64,000 bases of DNA from Geomonas azotofigens (GCF_018919395.1 NZ_JAHLME010000001.1:124001-188000); one strand, 5' to 3'. Positions 35,008 through 45,365 are shown, counted from the first letter of the stretch. Translations and numbers: made by a program. The notes: generated by a model not told the origin, from the sequence alone.

Positions 35008-36534
35008 TTACGTCTTCCGGTCCAGGCTGCGGTACTGGATGGCTTCGGAGATGTGATGTTCGGCTATCGCCTGCGCGCCTTCGAGGTCGGCGATGGTGCG
35101 GGCCACTTTGAGGATCCTGGTGTAGCTCCGGGCACTGAGACCGAGACGGTCAGTCACCACTTCCAGCATCCGACTCCCCGCCTCGTCGGGTTCGCAGAAC
35201 TTGCGGATCATCCGGGCGGTCATCTGGGAGTTGCTCCTCACCTTGGTCCCTTTGAAACGCTCCTTCTGCACTTCCCGCGACTGCGCCACGCGCGCGGCTA
35301 TGGCCGCGGAGCTCTCACTCTCGCCCCGGTCGGCGAGGTCGCGGTACTTGACGGCGGGCACCTCGATGTGGATGTCGATACGATCCAGCAAAGGACCGGA
35401 AACACGGGAACGGTAGCGGTGGATCATGAGGGGGGTGCAGGAGCACTGGTGCACCGGGTCGGAGAGGTAGCCACACGGGCAGGGATTCATGGCGGCGACC
35501 AGCATGATGCGGGATGGGTAGGTGACGGAGGAGAGCGCACGGGAGATGGTGACCCGGCCGTCCTCCATGGGCTGGCGCAGTACCTCCAGGACGTGCTGCT
35601 TGAACTCGGGGAGCTCGTCCAAAAAGAGGACCCCGTTGTGGGACAGGGAGACCTCGCCCGGCTTGGGGGTGTTGCTGCCGCCGATAAGCCCGACGTCGGA
35701 GATGGTGTGGTGCGGCGAGCGGAAAGGGCGGGTGGAGATGAGTGCGTGTTCCCGCTCCAATAGCCCCATCACGCTGTAGACCTTCGTGGTCTCGATCGCC
35801 TCCTCGAAGAGCATGGGGGGAAGGATGGAGGGGATGCGCCGGGCCAGCATGGTCTTTCCGGATCCAGGGGGGCCGATCATCAATATATTATGGCTGCCGG
35901 CGGCGGCGACCTCGAGGGCGCGCTTGGCGTGCTCCTGTCCTTTCACCTCAGAAAAGTCGTCGCCGGCCTCGCACCCCTGGCAGAAGAGGGCCTCGACGTC
36001 GGCGCGGTAGGGGGCGATGACGAGGTTGCCGTTTAGGAACTCCACCACCTGGGAGAGCTCGCTGACACCGATCACCTCGACTCCCTCGACTACACCGCCC
36101 TCGCAGACGTTCTCCGCCGGGATGATGATGCCGGCGAGCCCCGCCTCGCGTGCGGCGACCGCGACCGACAGGCAACCGCGCACGGGCTTGACGCCGCCGT
36201 CCAGGGACAGCTCTCCCAGCAGGATGTAGCGCTTGAGCAGATCTTCCTTGACGACGCCGGTGGCGGCGAGGATACCGATTGAGATGGGAAGGTCGAAGGA
36301 AGCCCCCTCCTTCTTGACGTCGGCAGGGGCGAGGTTGACGGTGATCTTGCGGTTGGGGAAATCGTAGCCGGAGTTTTTCAGCGCCGCCTTGACCCGGTCC
36401 TTGCTCTCCTTCACGGCGCCGTCGGGGAGACCGACCGTTGCCAGTTGGGGGAGCCCCTGGGTGATGTCGACTTCCACGTCGACCAGGATGGCGTCGATGC
36501 CTAAGAGCGCGCTGGCGAGAACCTTGGCAAGCAT
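35008..36534 (-). CDS. comM: YifB/ComM family Mg-chelatase-like AAA+ ATPase
   Basis: A 508-residue AAA+ protein. The N-terminal region has the LonC-like ChlI domain (AKVLASALLGIDAILVDVEVDI). Walker A is GPPGSGKTMLARRIPSILPP, Walker B is LFLDELPEF, and CPCGYLSDPVHQCSCTP is the cysteine-rich block. In characterised bacteria ComM is a hexameric branch-migration helicase used in natural transformation. The start is taken as the ATG at 36534; the site GGGGG upstream is weak. A detached copy of its last ~38 codons lies at 32420. Confidence 0.93.
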   Translation of the reverse strand: MLAKVLASALLGIDAILVDVEVDITQGLPQLATVGLPDGAVKESKDRVKAALKNSGYDFPNRKITVNLAPADVKKEGASFDLPISIGILAATGVVKEDLLKRYILLGELSLDGGVKPVRGCLSVAVAAREAGLAGIIIPAENVCEGGVVEGVEVIGVSELSQVVEFLNGNLVIAPYRADVEALFCQGCEAGDDFSEVKGQEHAKRALEVAAAGSHNILMIGPPGSGKTMLARRIPSILPPMLFEEAIETTKVYSVMGLLEREHALISTRPFRSPHHTISDVGLIGGSNTPKPGEVSLSHNGVLFLDELPEFKQHVLEVLRQPMEDGRVTISRALSSVTYPSRIMLVAAMNPCPCGYLSDPVHQCSCTPLMIHRYRSRVSGPLLDRIDIHIEVPAVKYRDLADRGESESSAAIAARVAQSREVQKERFKGTKVRSNSQMTARMIRKFCEPDEAGSRMLEVVTDRLGLSARSYTRILKVARTIADLEGAQAIAEHHISEAIQYRSLDRKT

Positions 36535-36639
36535 GAGAACCCCCAACTAGCGGTGAAGGGTGAGTTCCTGCGGTGGCTGCGGTGGTGCGCTGCTTCTGGT
36601 TTAGCGGCCCTCTTGCCTTCGCTCACCCGAGAGGGGGCA

Positions 36640-36720
36640 AAGGGGGACTGGGGGCAAGGGGGACAGGGGACAAAGGGGACAGGGGGCAAAGGGGACAGGC
36701 ACCTGACGGAGCCAGTCCCC
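36640..36720. repeat. REP hairpin with G-rich tandem expansion
   Basis: One complete family-1 hairpin (36691-36720) preceded by a run of imperfect 10-14-base copies of GGGGGACAGGGGACAAA-like sequence. It looks like slippage amplification of the hairpin's 5' arm. It sits between comM and trxB. Confidence 0.75.
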
Positions 36721-36737
36721 TCAATCAGTCCCCTCAA

Positions 36738-37748
<1,011 letters not shown>

Positions 37749-37834
37749 GGCGCCAGGCCGGTAACGCATTGACCCAAATAGGGAGCTCTGCTAAGATTCA
37801 AACCGTCCTGCCGTATAATGAAAAGGAGGGAAAC

Positions 37835-38572
37835 ATGAAAAAGCTCGCGGTATTACTCACCTTGTCGGTCACCCTTTTGGGCGCCGCGCAGGCCATGGCC
37901 AGGGACATAAGCTTCACCACCCCGCTGACGCAGAAGGATTTCAGGGACCTGACGAGGGAGGCGGGCGCCGCCATCTCTTACAAGAACGTCGCCCCCGCCG
38001 AACCGCTCGGGATCACCGGCTTCGACGTAGGTGTTGAGCTCTCGGCGATCGACATCAGCAACAGCAGCTACTGGAAGGATGCGTACCGCAACGACGCCCC
38101 TTCCTTCCTTGCGATTCCGAAACTGCGCGCCAGGAAAGGGCTTCCTATGGGGATCGACGTGGGCGCCATGTACTCGTATGTCCCCGATTCCAACATCAAG
38201 CTTTGGGGTGTCGAGGTCAGCAAGGCGATCCTCGAAGGAACCGCCGCGACGCCAGCCCTTGGGGTGCGAGCCACCTACAGCAGGCTTTCCGGCGTCAACG
38301 ACCTCGACCTGCAGACCGCCGGTATCGATGCCTCCATCAGCAAAGGGTTCCTGATCCTGACACCGTACGCCGGGGTGGGCGGCGTCTGGGTAAACAGCGA
38401 GGCAAAGGGGCACCTGAAAGCACTCGCACCCAACTTGGACTCCGAAAACGTTTTCCAGCCGCGCGTCTTCGGCGGTGTGAAGTTCTCTCCGCTCCCCCTT
38501 GTCGGCGTGACCGCCGAGGTGGAATATCAGCAGCGCCCGATCTATTCCCTGAAGGCCGGGCTCAGCTTCTAA
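37835..38572 (+). CDS. Outer-membrane beta-barrel protein, hypothetical
   Basis: A 245-residue protein. It has a signal peptide (MKKLAVLLTLSVTLLGAAQAMA), alternating beta strands and a terminal ...SLKAGLSF ending in Phe, the usual sign of outer-membrane insertion. Strand stretches such as GVRATYSRLSGVNDLDLQTAGIDASISKGF fit a small barrel of about 8-10 strands. The start at 37835 has AAAAGGAGG upstream. It resembles small OmpW-size barrels, but no specific family is recognised. Confidence 0.82.
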   Translation: MKKLAVLLTLSVTLLGAAQAMARDISFTTPLTQKDFRDLTREAGAAISYKNVAPAEPLGITGFDVGVELSAIDISNSSYWKDAYRNDAPSFLAIPKLRARKGLPMGIDVGAMYSYVPDSNIKLWGVEVSKAILEGTAATPALGVRATYSRLSGVNDLDLQTAGIDASISKGFLILTPYAGVGGVWVNSEAKGHLKALAPNLDSENVFQPRVFGGVKFSPLPLVGVTAEVEYQQRPIYSLKAGLSF

Positions 38573-38614
38573 CTAAGAGGGAGGGGGCCTCGCCCCCTCC
38601 CATCGGGACACGCC

Positions 38615-39628
38615 ATGCACGCTCATGCCGACAGCCACCTGGACCAGAGCATAACCGGACGCTTCAAGTACGCCATCGTGCTGACCTCGCTGACCCTGGT
38701 CGCGGAGTTGGTCGGCGGCATCTGGACCAACTCACTGGCCCTTCTGTCCGACGCGGCACACGTATTCCTCGACCTGTTCGCCCTGCTCCTCTCCCTGGGA
38801 GCCATCAAGCTCGCCTCCTATCCGGTCAGCGAAACCCGCACCTTCGGCTGGCACCGCGCCGAGGTCTTCGCCTCCTTCATCAACGGCAGCACCGTCTTTG
38901 TGATCGCCGGCATCATCTGCTATGAGGCTTTCGAGAGACTGCTGCAACCTCAAGCGGTAAAGAGCCTCGAAATGCTGATCATCGCCGCCGTCGGCCTGGC
39001 CATGAACCTCCTCTCCGCCGGCGCGCTGCACTCCCACTCGCACGACGACCTGAACGTCCACAGCGCCTTCTTGCATGTCATCGGCGACGCCGCCGCCTCG
39101 GTCGGCGTCATTGTGGGCGGCATCATCATGTACTTCACCAACTGGTACCTGCTGGACGCCATCATCTCGGTCGGCATCGGCTTCATCATCTTCTGGGGGT
39201 CGTGGCGGGTCATGCGCGAGTCGGTGCACATCCTCCTGGAGGGTGTGCCGCGCGGCATCGACATCAACCAGGTCGCCTTCGCCATGCGGGAGGTTGAAGG
39301 GGTGGCGGAGGTGCACCACCTGAACATCTGGACCATCTGCTCCCACATCATCGCCCTCTCGGCGCACGTGGTCGTCCCCGACTGCTCCGCCAGCAAGCAA
39401 GGAGAGATCCTGCGCAAGATCGAGGAGAAGCTGTTCCAGCATTTCCACATCTCCCATACCACCCTGCAGCTGGAGAACACCGGTTGCACCGATGTTGCGG
39501 GCGCCCCGAAGCAGTTCCGGCACCGTCCCCGCGCCGCCTCGCTGGCGCACGCCCACGCGCACCCGCACACTCACCCCCATGGCACCTGCCAGGGGCATCA
39601 CTGCCACGACCACGATCACACCCATTAA
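38615..39628 (+). CDS. Cation diffusion facilitator (CzcD/ZitB-type zinc exporter)
   Basis: A 337-residue inner-membrane antiporter. It has six helices in the first ~210 residues. The metal-site motifs are LLSDAAHVFLD in helix 2 and HVIGDAAASVG in helix 5. A cytoplasmic C-terminal domain follows. The tail is a histidine-rich metal-binding stretch (HAHAHPHTHPHG...HCHDHDHTH). Zn(II), Cd(II) or Co(II) efflux is expected from the family; zinc is most likely. The threonine dehydratase gene follows by 19 bp. Confidence 0.95.
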   Translation: MHAHADSHLDQSITGRFKYAIVLTSLTLVAELVGGIWTNSLALLSDAAHVFLDLFALLLSLGAIKLASYPVSETRTFGWHRAEVFASFINGSTVFVIAGIICYEAFERLLQPQAVKSLEMLIIAAVGLAMNLLSAGALHSHSHDDLNVHSAFLHVIGDAAASVGVIVGGIIMYFTNWYLLDAIISVGIGFIIFWGSWRVMRESVHILLEGVPRGIDINQVAFAMREVEGVAEVHHLNIWTICSHIIALSAHVVVPDCSASKQGEILRKIEEKLFQHFHISHTTLQLENTGCTDVAGAPKQFRHRPRAASLAHAHAHPHTHPHGTCQGHHCHDHDHTH

Positions 39629-39647
39629 CCTGCGAATGGAAGAATAG

Positions 39648-40856
39648 ATGCTCGATTACAACCTGATCCTCGACGCGGCCCAGCGGCTGAAAAAAAGGGT
39701 GCGTCGCACGGAGCTGATCCAGGCCCACCACTTCAGCGAACGACTCGGCCTCCCCCTCTATTTCAAGTGCGAGAACCTGCAGCGCACCGGTGCCTTCAAG
39801 ATCCGCGGCGCGCTCAACTTCATGACCGCACAATCCCGGGATGACCTGGCCGGCGGCGTGATCACCGCCTCGGCGGGGAACCATGCCCAAGGGGTCGCCT
39901 TTTCCGCCGATCTCCTCGGCGTCAAGGCGGTGGTCTACATGCCGGAAAGCACGCCGCCGCAAAAGGTATTCGCGACCCGCGACCTGGGGGCTGAGGTGGT
40001 CCTGGAAGGGAAGAATTTCGACGAGGCCTGCGCCGCCGCCCTGAGGCAGGCGGAGCAGACAGGCGCCCTGTTCGTGCACCCCTTCAACGACCCGCTGGTG
40101 ATGGCAGGCCAGGGGACCATCGGGCTCGAACTGTTGGAGGACATCCCCGATCTCGCCAACGTACTGGTGCCGATCGGCGGCGGCGGGCTGATAGCCGGGA
40201 TCGCGCGGGCCATCAAGGAAACCCATCCCCATGTGCGCATCATCGGCGTCGAATCGGCCGCTGCCCCCTCCATGCGCCAGGCCGTGAAAGCGGGCGAGGT
40301 CGTCACCGTCCCGATCCGCGCCAGCCTTGCCGACGGCATCGCGGTCAAGACCGCCGGGAGCAACACCTTCCCGGTGGTTAAGGATTACGTCGACGAGATC
40401 GTGCTGGTGGATGAGGAAGAGATCGCACTTGCCATCGTTTCGCTGATGGAGCGCAACAAGCTCATGGTGGAAGGCGCCGGGGCCGTCGGCCTGGCGGCGT
40501 TGTTGAACGGCAAGGTGAAGAAGATTACCGGCAAGACCGTGGCGGTGCTATCGGGCGGGAATATCGACGTGAAGACCATCGCGGTGGTCGTGGAGCGAGG
40601 CCTGCTGGCGGCGGGGCGCTACCTGAAGCTGAAGGTGGAGTTGGACGACGTGCCGGGAGCGCTGGCGCGGCTCGCCACCGAGATCGCGGAAGCCAGGGCC
40701 AATATCTCCATCATCACCCATGACCGTCGTTCCGAGTCGCTGCCGATAGGAAAGACCGAGGTATTGGTCGAACTGGAGACCCGCGGCGCCGAGCACATCC
40801 AGGAAGTCATCCGTCACCTCGGCAAGTGCGGGTACCAGATCGAGGTGATTAAGTAA
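39648..40856 (+). CDS. ilvA: Threonine ammonia-lyase (threonine dehydratase) with ACT domain
   Basis: PLP enzyme converting L-threonine to 2-oxobutanoate and ammonia. At 402 residues it is the medium form. The PLP lysine motif is RTGAFKIRGALN, and the PLP-phosphate loop is GGGGLIAGIARA. A single C-terminal ACT domain starts near residue 325 (LKLKVELDDVPGALARLATEIAE). This length is shorter than classic biosynthetic IlvA with two ACT domains. It may serve isoleucine synthesis or threonine catabolism; the symbol is a best guess. It is cotranscribed with the zinc exporter. Confidence 0.9.
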   Translation: MLDYNLILDAAQRLKKRVRRTELIQAHHFSERLGLPLYFKCENLQRTGAFKIRGALNFMTAQSRDDLAGGVITASAGNHAQGVAFSADLLGVKAVVYMPESTPPQKVFATRDLGAEVVLEGKNFDEACAAALRQAEQTGALFVHPFNDPLVMAGQGTIGLELLEDIPDLANVLVPIGGGGLIAGIARAIKETHPHVRIIGVESAAAPSMRQAVKAGEVVTVPIRASLADGIAVKTAGSNTFPVVKDYVDEIVLVDEEEIALAIVSLMERNKLMVEGAGAVGLAALLNGKVKKITGKTVAVLSGGNIDVKTIAVVVERGLLAAGRYLKLKVELDDVPGALARLATEIAEARANISIITHDRRSESLPIGKTEVLVELETRGAEHIQEVIRHLGKCGYQIEVIK

Positions 40857-40878
40857 AAACCGAGCAGCAAAACCATTG

Positions 40879-41006
40879 GCCACGGAGAAAATCTGAGGAC
40901 ATCTGAGAAAAACAAAGAAAAGGGGACAGGCTACTTTTCCAACAAGTAGCCTGTCCCCTTTTCTTTGTCTTAGATGCCTCGGATTTTCTCAGATTTTCTC
41001 CGTGGC
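40879..41006. repeat. 128-bp compound inverted repeat between ilvA and recQ
   Basis: The inner arm pair is a perfect 24-bp inverted repeat (40913-40936 and 40944-40967) with a 7-base loop. It contains GGGGACAGGC, which is the arm of the family-1 REP. The outer arm pair is a perfect 19-bp repeat (40879-40897 and 40988-41006) starting GCCACGGAGAAAATC. Between convergent genes it can terminate both, but its size and nested layout suggest a mobile-type repeat. Confidence 0.88.
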
Positions 41007-42808
41007 TAACGGTTTTCGGTTTTCGCCTCATGCCCCTTTATGACGCGCAGGAAGGCATCCCCGTAGCGCGCCAGCTTGTGCTGCCCGACGCCGGTGATCT
41101 TCAGGAGCTCCCACTTGTCCTTGGGCATCTGCGCCGCCATCTCGGCCAGCGTCGCGTCGGGGAAGACGACATACGGCGGCACCTGCTGCTCGTCCGCGAT
41201 CTGCTTGCGCAACTCCCGCAACTCGCCAAAGAGCTCGCCGTCGTAACTCGGCTTCTTCGCCGCGGTCTTCTTCTCGACCACCCTGGTATCCCTTGGCTTC
41301 GCCAACTCCAGCGCCATCTCCCCCCGCAACAGCGGCCGCGCCTTTTCCGTCAGCTTGAGCACCGAGAAATTGGCCAGATCCTGCTCCAGGTACCCGAGGT
41401 GTATCAACTGGCGCAAGAGGTTGCCCCACACCTCCTGTGAGTGGTGCTTGCCAATGCCGAAGGTGGAAAGCTGGTCATGCTTCAGTTCGTGGATCCTCTG
41501 GTTCTGCGAGCCGCGCAACACGTCGATGACGTGCCCCACCCCGAAACGCTGGCCCACCCGATAGACGCAGGAGAGCGCCTTCCTGGCATCGTCGGTGGCG
41601 TCGAAACGCTCCGGCGGACTCTCGCAGATGTCGCAGTTGCCGCACCCGGCGGCGAGGCTGTCGCCGAAGTACCCCAGAAGCACCTGGCGCCGACAGGTCT
41701 GCGCCTCGGCGAACCCCACCATGCAGTTCAGCTTGTGCAGCTCGATCCGGTTCTGCTCCTCGTTGCCGCCGTTGCCGATCAGCCCGCGCGCCACCGCGAT
41801 GTCGCCGTAACCAAAGAGCAGCAGCGCGTCGGCGGGAAGCCCGTCGCGACCGGCGCGCCCCGTCTCCTGGTAGTAGCTCTCGATGCTCTTGGGCATGTCG
41901 TAGTGCACCACGAAGCGGACGTTGGACTTGTCGATCCCCATTCCGAAGGCGACTGTCGCGACCACGACCTTCACGTCGTCGCGCAGGAACGCTTCCTGGA
42001 CCTGATGGCGCTCCTTGTCCGGCAGCCCCGCGTGGTAGGCGGCCGCGTTGACACCCGCCTCGCACAGCTTCCTCGCCACTTCCTCCACCCTTTTCCGGGA
42101 CAGGGCGTAGACGATGCCCGCCTCGTCCTTTCTGGTCGACAGAAAGGCCATGAGCTGGTTGAACGGCTTGTTCTTCTCCATGACGCTGTAGCGGATGTTG
42201 GGGCGGTCGAAACCGGTGCAGAAGCAGGTAGCATCCTGGAGCCCGAGCCGGGAGAGGATGTCGCCTCGGGTCTGCGTGTCGGCGGTGGCGGTGAGCGCAA
42301 TCATCGGGATCTGCGGGAAGATCTCGCGCAGCATGCCCAGTTGCGCGTACTCGGGACGGAAGTCGTGCCCCCATTGCGAGACGCAGTGCGCCTCGTCGAC
42401 GGCGAACAAGGAAATGGGAAGGGTCTTGATGCGGTCGATGAAACCGTCGGAGAGGAGACGCTCGGGCGCCACGTAGAGGAGCTTCAGCTCGCCCGCGTGC
42501 AGTTCCGCCAGCACCCGGCGCGCCTCGGCCTCGCCCAGGGCGGAGTTGTAGCAGGCAGCGGCGACGCCGTTCTCGCGCAGCGCGTCGACCTGGTCCTTCA
42601 TCAGCGAGATCAGCGGCGAGACGATGAGCGCGGTGCCCGGAAGGCAGAGCGCTGGCACCTGGTAGCACAGGGATTTGCCGCCGCCCGTCGGCATCAGCAC
42701 GAAAGCGTCCTTGCCGGAGAGCACCGTCTCCACGATCTCCTGCTGGCGCGGCCGGAAGGACTTGAAGCCGAAGACCTCGTTTAAGATCTGGATGTGGGAA
42801 AGCGACAT
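41006..42808 (-). CDS. recQ: ATP-dependent DNA helicase RecQ
   Basis: A 600-residue 3'-5' helicase. Walker A is MPTGGGKSLCYQ, the DEAH motif is VDEAHCVSQWGHDFR, and motif VI is YYQETGRAGRDG. The zinc-binding RQC block is CRRQVLLGYFGDS...CGNCDIC, and an HRDC-like C-terminal domain follows (LRELRKQIADEQQVPPYVVFPDATL). The start is the ATG at 42808 with AAAAGGAT upstream; the longer frame is non-coding. The stop lies inside the outer arm of the 128-bp repeat. Confidence 0.96.
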   Translation of the reverse strand: MSLSHIQILNEVFGFKSFRPRQQEIVETVLSGKDAFVLMPTGGGKSLCYQVPALCLPGTALIVSPLISLMKDQVDALRENGVAAACYNSALGEAEARRVLAELHAGELKLLYVAPERLLSDGFIDRIKTLPISLFAVDEAHCVSQWGHDFRPEYAQLGMLREIFPQIPMIALTATADTQTRGDILSRLGLQDATCFCTGFDRPNIRYSVMEKNKPFNQLMAFLSTRKDEAGIVYALSRKRVEEVARKLCEAGVNAAAYHAGLPDKERHQVQEAFLRDDVKVVVATVAFGMGIDKSNVRFVVHYDMPKSIESYYQETGRAGRDGLPADALLLFGYGDIAVARGLIGNGGNEEQNRIELHKLNCMVGFAEAQTCRRQVLLGYFGDSLAAGCGNCDICESPPERFDATDDARKALSCVYRVGQRFGVGHVIDVLRGSQNQRIHELKHDQLSTFGIGKHHSQEVWGNLLRQLIHLGYLEQDLANFSVLKLTEKARPLLRGEMALELAKPRDTRVVEKKTAAKKPSYDGELFGELRELRKQIADEQQVPPYVVFPDATLAEMAAQMPKDKWELLKITGVGQHKLARYGDAFLRVIKGHEAKTENR

Positions 42809-42979
42809 GTAAATCCTTTTGGGTAAGAGCTTGCAGCTTGGCGGTTTTCGCCTTTGCCAGCCCCCAGCCCCTGGTCCCCAGCCCCGCCTTTGAGGCTGGG
42901 CTGGTGGGAAAACGAAAGGCGCGGCCTGAGCCACGCCATAGATAAAAACAGGTCTGGGAACCTTGTCAACTCCGCGCCG

Positions 42980-43651
42980 TCAGACAGCGTCGGCGGCAAG
43001 CGAAGCGGCAAGGTCCAGTGCCGCGATGAAAGCGCGGGTGCGCGGCGCGTCGTTGGACGGCTCCAGGAGGCTCGGGCGCAGCAAGTCATCCCAGCTGTCC
43101 ACATCGTGCCAGGAAGGGAGCAGCGCGGCGGCCAGGGCCGATGCTTGCGCCCGCCTGAGGCTCGTCTCCAGCACGGAGTCGCTGGACCAGGGAATGTCCT
43201 GGAAGAGGGCGCCGTGGCCGTCCCTCACCCCGACCAGGTAGTAACCGCCGTCCTCGGCGGGTCCGAAAACGGCATCGCTCCCCTGCTCCAGTTTTTGGAA
43301 AGCCTCCTCGATGAAAGCCAAAGGGAGGTCGGGGGAATCCGTTCCGATCACCACGCGGGTGCCATAGCCGCGCCCGGAGAGCTCCTGAAAAGCGTGCTCC
43401 AGTCGCTCACCCAGACCGCCCGTGCTCTGGTGCACGAGGAGCGCGTCCGGGGCCGCTTTCCTGAAGAACGCCGCGCTCCCCTCGTGGAAGATAACCATAT
43501 CCGCCCTGAGCCCAGCCGCACGCTCGATGATGTCGAGCAGCATGCAGCGGTAAAGCTCGGCGGCCTGCCCCGGCGACAGGGGAGGCGAAAGACGGGTCTT
43601 CACCCGTCCCGGCAGAGGTGTCTTGGCGAAGATGGCGAGCGCGCGTTTCAT
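42980..43651 (-). CDS. DUF2064/TIGR04282-type glycosyltransferase
   Basis: A 223-residue nucleotidyl/glycosyl-transferase-like protein. It starts ALAIFAKTPLPGRVKTRLSPPL, the signature of the DUF2064/TIGR04282 family (annotated as arsenosugar biosynthesis glycosyltransferase). Other motifs are VVIGTDSPDLPLAFIEEAF and FGPAEDGGYYLVGVR. The metal-binding DSPDLP motif is intact. Other genes of such pathways are not next to it, so the product is uncertain. Confidence 0.85.
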   Translation of the reverse strand: MKRALAIFAKTPLPGRVKTRLSPPLSPGQAAELYRCMLLDIIERAAGLRADMVIFHEGSAAFFRKAAPDALLVHQSTGGLGERLEHAFQELSGRGYGTRVVIGTDSPDLPLAFIEEAFQKLEQGSDAVFGPAEDGGYYLVGVRDGHGALFQDIPWSSDSVLETSLRRAQASALAAALLPSWHDVDSWDDLLRPSLLEPSNDAPRTRAFIAALDLAASLAADAV

Positions 43652-43699
43652 TAGAGAGGCAAACCTTAAGGGAGTTAAATGAAGGGGTAAAAGCTAGAC

Positions 43700-43739
43700 T
43701 TGTCCACAATTTTGCTACTTTTCAACAAAGTTATCCACA
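43700..43739 (+). promoter_or_regulatory. Two DnaA-box-like sequences
   Basis: TTGTCCACA at 43700 and a perfect TTATCCACA at 43731 lie in the same direction with 31 bases between starts. They sit in a short AT-rich gap between folE2 and the glycosyltransferase gene. Two boxes are too few for an origin. Confidence 0.35.
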
Positions 43740-43776
43740 GATGGAGCCAGTCAAGCTGTTGACTTCGCGGTGCCGG

Positions 43777-44574
43777 CTACCCCTTTTTTCGCTCGATCGC
43801 GGCGTAGGCGGAGTGCTTGTGGATCGACTCGAAGTTCTCGGCTTCCACGGAAAACCACGTGATATTTTCAATAGATAGCAGACGCACCGTCGCCTCGCGC
43901 ACCATATCCTCGACAAAGCGGGGATTCTCGTAGGCGCGTTCGGTGACGAATTTCTCGTCCTCGCGCTTCAAAAGTGAATAAACCGGCGAGGAACCGCACT
44001 CCTCGATGATGTCGATGAGGTCCTCGATCCAGATGAATTCGCTGTAGCGGACCTGGACGGTCATGATGGAGCGCTGGTTGTGGGCGCCGTAGCTGGAGAG
44101 TTCCTTGCTGCAGGGGCAAAGCGAGGTGACCGGCACCTTGATGCCCAGCACAAAGTCGAAATGGTCGGAAAGCGACGCGCTGAAGGTGCAGGTGTACTCC
44201 ATGAGGCTCTTCGCCTTGGAAACCGGCGCCTTCTTCTCCACGAAGTAGGGGAATTCCATTTCGAGGTGCGCGTTGGACGCCCCGAGCTTCTCCTTCATGG
44301 TGGAGAGGATCACTTCCAGCTTGTCGAGGGCGATATCCTCCCGGTACTTGTTCAGGATCTCCACGAAACGGCTCATGTGGGTCCCCTTGAAGTGGTGCGG
44401 GAGGTCGACGTACATGTTGATGCGCGCGATGGTGTTCTGGAATTTCTTGTTCTTGTCCATCACCACGATCGGATACGAGACGTCCTTGACCCCGACTTTG
44501 CCAATGGCGATGTTGCGCGTGTCGCGGGTGAGCTGCACGTCGGTGAGTGCCTTGCCTTCTTTCTTCTGCTCCAT
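43777..44574 (-). CDS. folE2: GTP cyclohydrolase FolE2 (type IB)
   Basis: A 265-residue enzyme that converts GTP to 7,8-dihydroneopterin triphosphate, with flexible metal use. Family blocks are VGVKDVSYPIVV, LPHHFKGTHMSRFVEIL and VTSLCPCSKELSSYGAHNQRS, which holds the catalytic Cys and His. It starts 9 bases after the queC stop, so it is the second gene of a queC-folE2 pair. That supports a role in preQ0/queuosine synthesis as well as folate. Confidence 0.97.
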   Translation of the reverse strand: MEQKKEGKALTDVQLTRDTRNIAIGKVGVKDVSYPIVVMDKNKKFQNTIARINMYVDLPHHFKGTHMSRFVEILNKYREDIALDKLEVILSTMKEKLGASNAHLEMEFPYFVEKKAPVSKAKSLMEYTCTFSASLSDHFDFVLGIKVPVTSLCPCSKELSSYGAHNQRSIMTVQVRYSEFIWIEDLIDIIEECGSSPVYSLLKREDEKFVTERAYENPRFVEDMVREATVRLLSIENITWFSVEAENFESIHKHSAYAAIERKKG

Positions 44575-44583
44575 ATCTTTGCT

Positions 44584-45261
44584 CTACCTCTTGACGTAGC
44601 GGACCGGGTCGGTGACGCCGAGTTCGGCGAACCCTTTGAGACGGAGGCGGCAGGAGTCGCACAGACCGCAGGCGGCGCCGTCTTCGGTCGGATCGTAGCA
44701 GGAATGGGTCTTGCCGTAGTCCACACCAAGGGTCAGGCCGGTCTTGATGATCTCCGCCTTGGTGAGGCTGATCAGCGGCGTGTGGATGGTCATTTTCTTC
44801 CCCTCCACGCCGGCCTTGGTGGCGAGATTGGCCATGGTCTCGTAGGCCGCGATGTACTCCGGCCGGCAATCCGGATAGCCGGAATAGTCCAGCGCGTTCA
44901 CGCCGATGAAGATGTCGAAGGCGCCCAGCGTCTCCGCCCACCCCAGGGCGAAGGAGAGGAAGATGGTGTTCCTGGCGGGAACGTAGGTGACCGGGATCTC
45001 CTCGCCCACCCCTTCCTTGGGGACCGCGATGTCGGAGGTGAGCGCGCTGCCGCCCATCATCCTCAGGTCGAACTCGACCAGCATGTGGTCCACCGCCCCC
45101 ATCGGGCGCGCGTTCTGCTTGGCGAGGGCCACTTCGTGCTGGTGGCGCTGTCCGTAGCTGAAGCTCATGGCGTACGGCTCGAAGCCCTGGTGCTTGGCGA
45201 TCGCCATGCAGGTGGTCGAATCGAGCCCGCCGCTGTACAGGATTACCGCTTTCTTCTTCAT
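44584..45261 (-). CDS. queC: 7-cyano-7-deazaguanine synthase
   Basis: A 225-residue ATP-dependent enzyme that makes preQ0 from 7-carboxy-7-deazaguanine. The PP-loop is [19 protein letters not shown], and the zinc-binding cysteines are in [33 protein letters not shown] precedes the ATG. It forms an operon with folE2. rpoD upstream is separated by a terminator and a GC-rich repeat. Confidence 0.97.
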   Translation of the reverse strand: MKKKAVILYSGGLDSTTCMAIAKHQGFEPYAMSFSYGQRHQHEVALAKQNARPMGAVDHMLVEFDLRMMGGSALTSDIAVPKEGVGEEIPVTYVPARNTIFLSFALGWAETLGAFDIFIGVNALDYSGYPDCRPEYIAAYETMANLATKAGVEGKKMTIHTPLISLTKAEIIKTGLTLGVDYGKTHSCYDPTEDGAACGLCDSCRLRLKGFAELGVTDPVRYVKR

Positions 45262-45282
45262 CGCTTACCTCTGTCTCACGCG

Positions 45283-45365
45283 CTCCTCCCGCCGGAGGGG
45301 GGAGGTCGGGAGGGGGGAATATGTTGATTGCCCCCTCCCTAACCCTCCCCCTCCGGGGGAGGGGA
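45283..45365. repeat. GC-rich palindromic element (family 3)
   Basis: CCTCCC-GCC-GGAGGGG arms, a central GGGAGGGGGGAA, then the complementary CCCCCTCCCTAACCC and CTCCGGGGGAGGGG. The same layout recurs at 52724, 56309 and, interrupted, 61047. It lies in the gap between rpoD and queC. Confidence 0.8.

Noticed and set aside
43700-43739. Chromosome replication origin at the DnaA boxes
   Set aside because: Only two boxes, with no dnaA, dnaN, gidA or rpmH nearby; kept only as a minor regulatory note.
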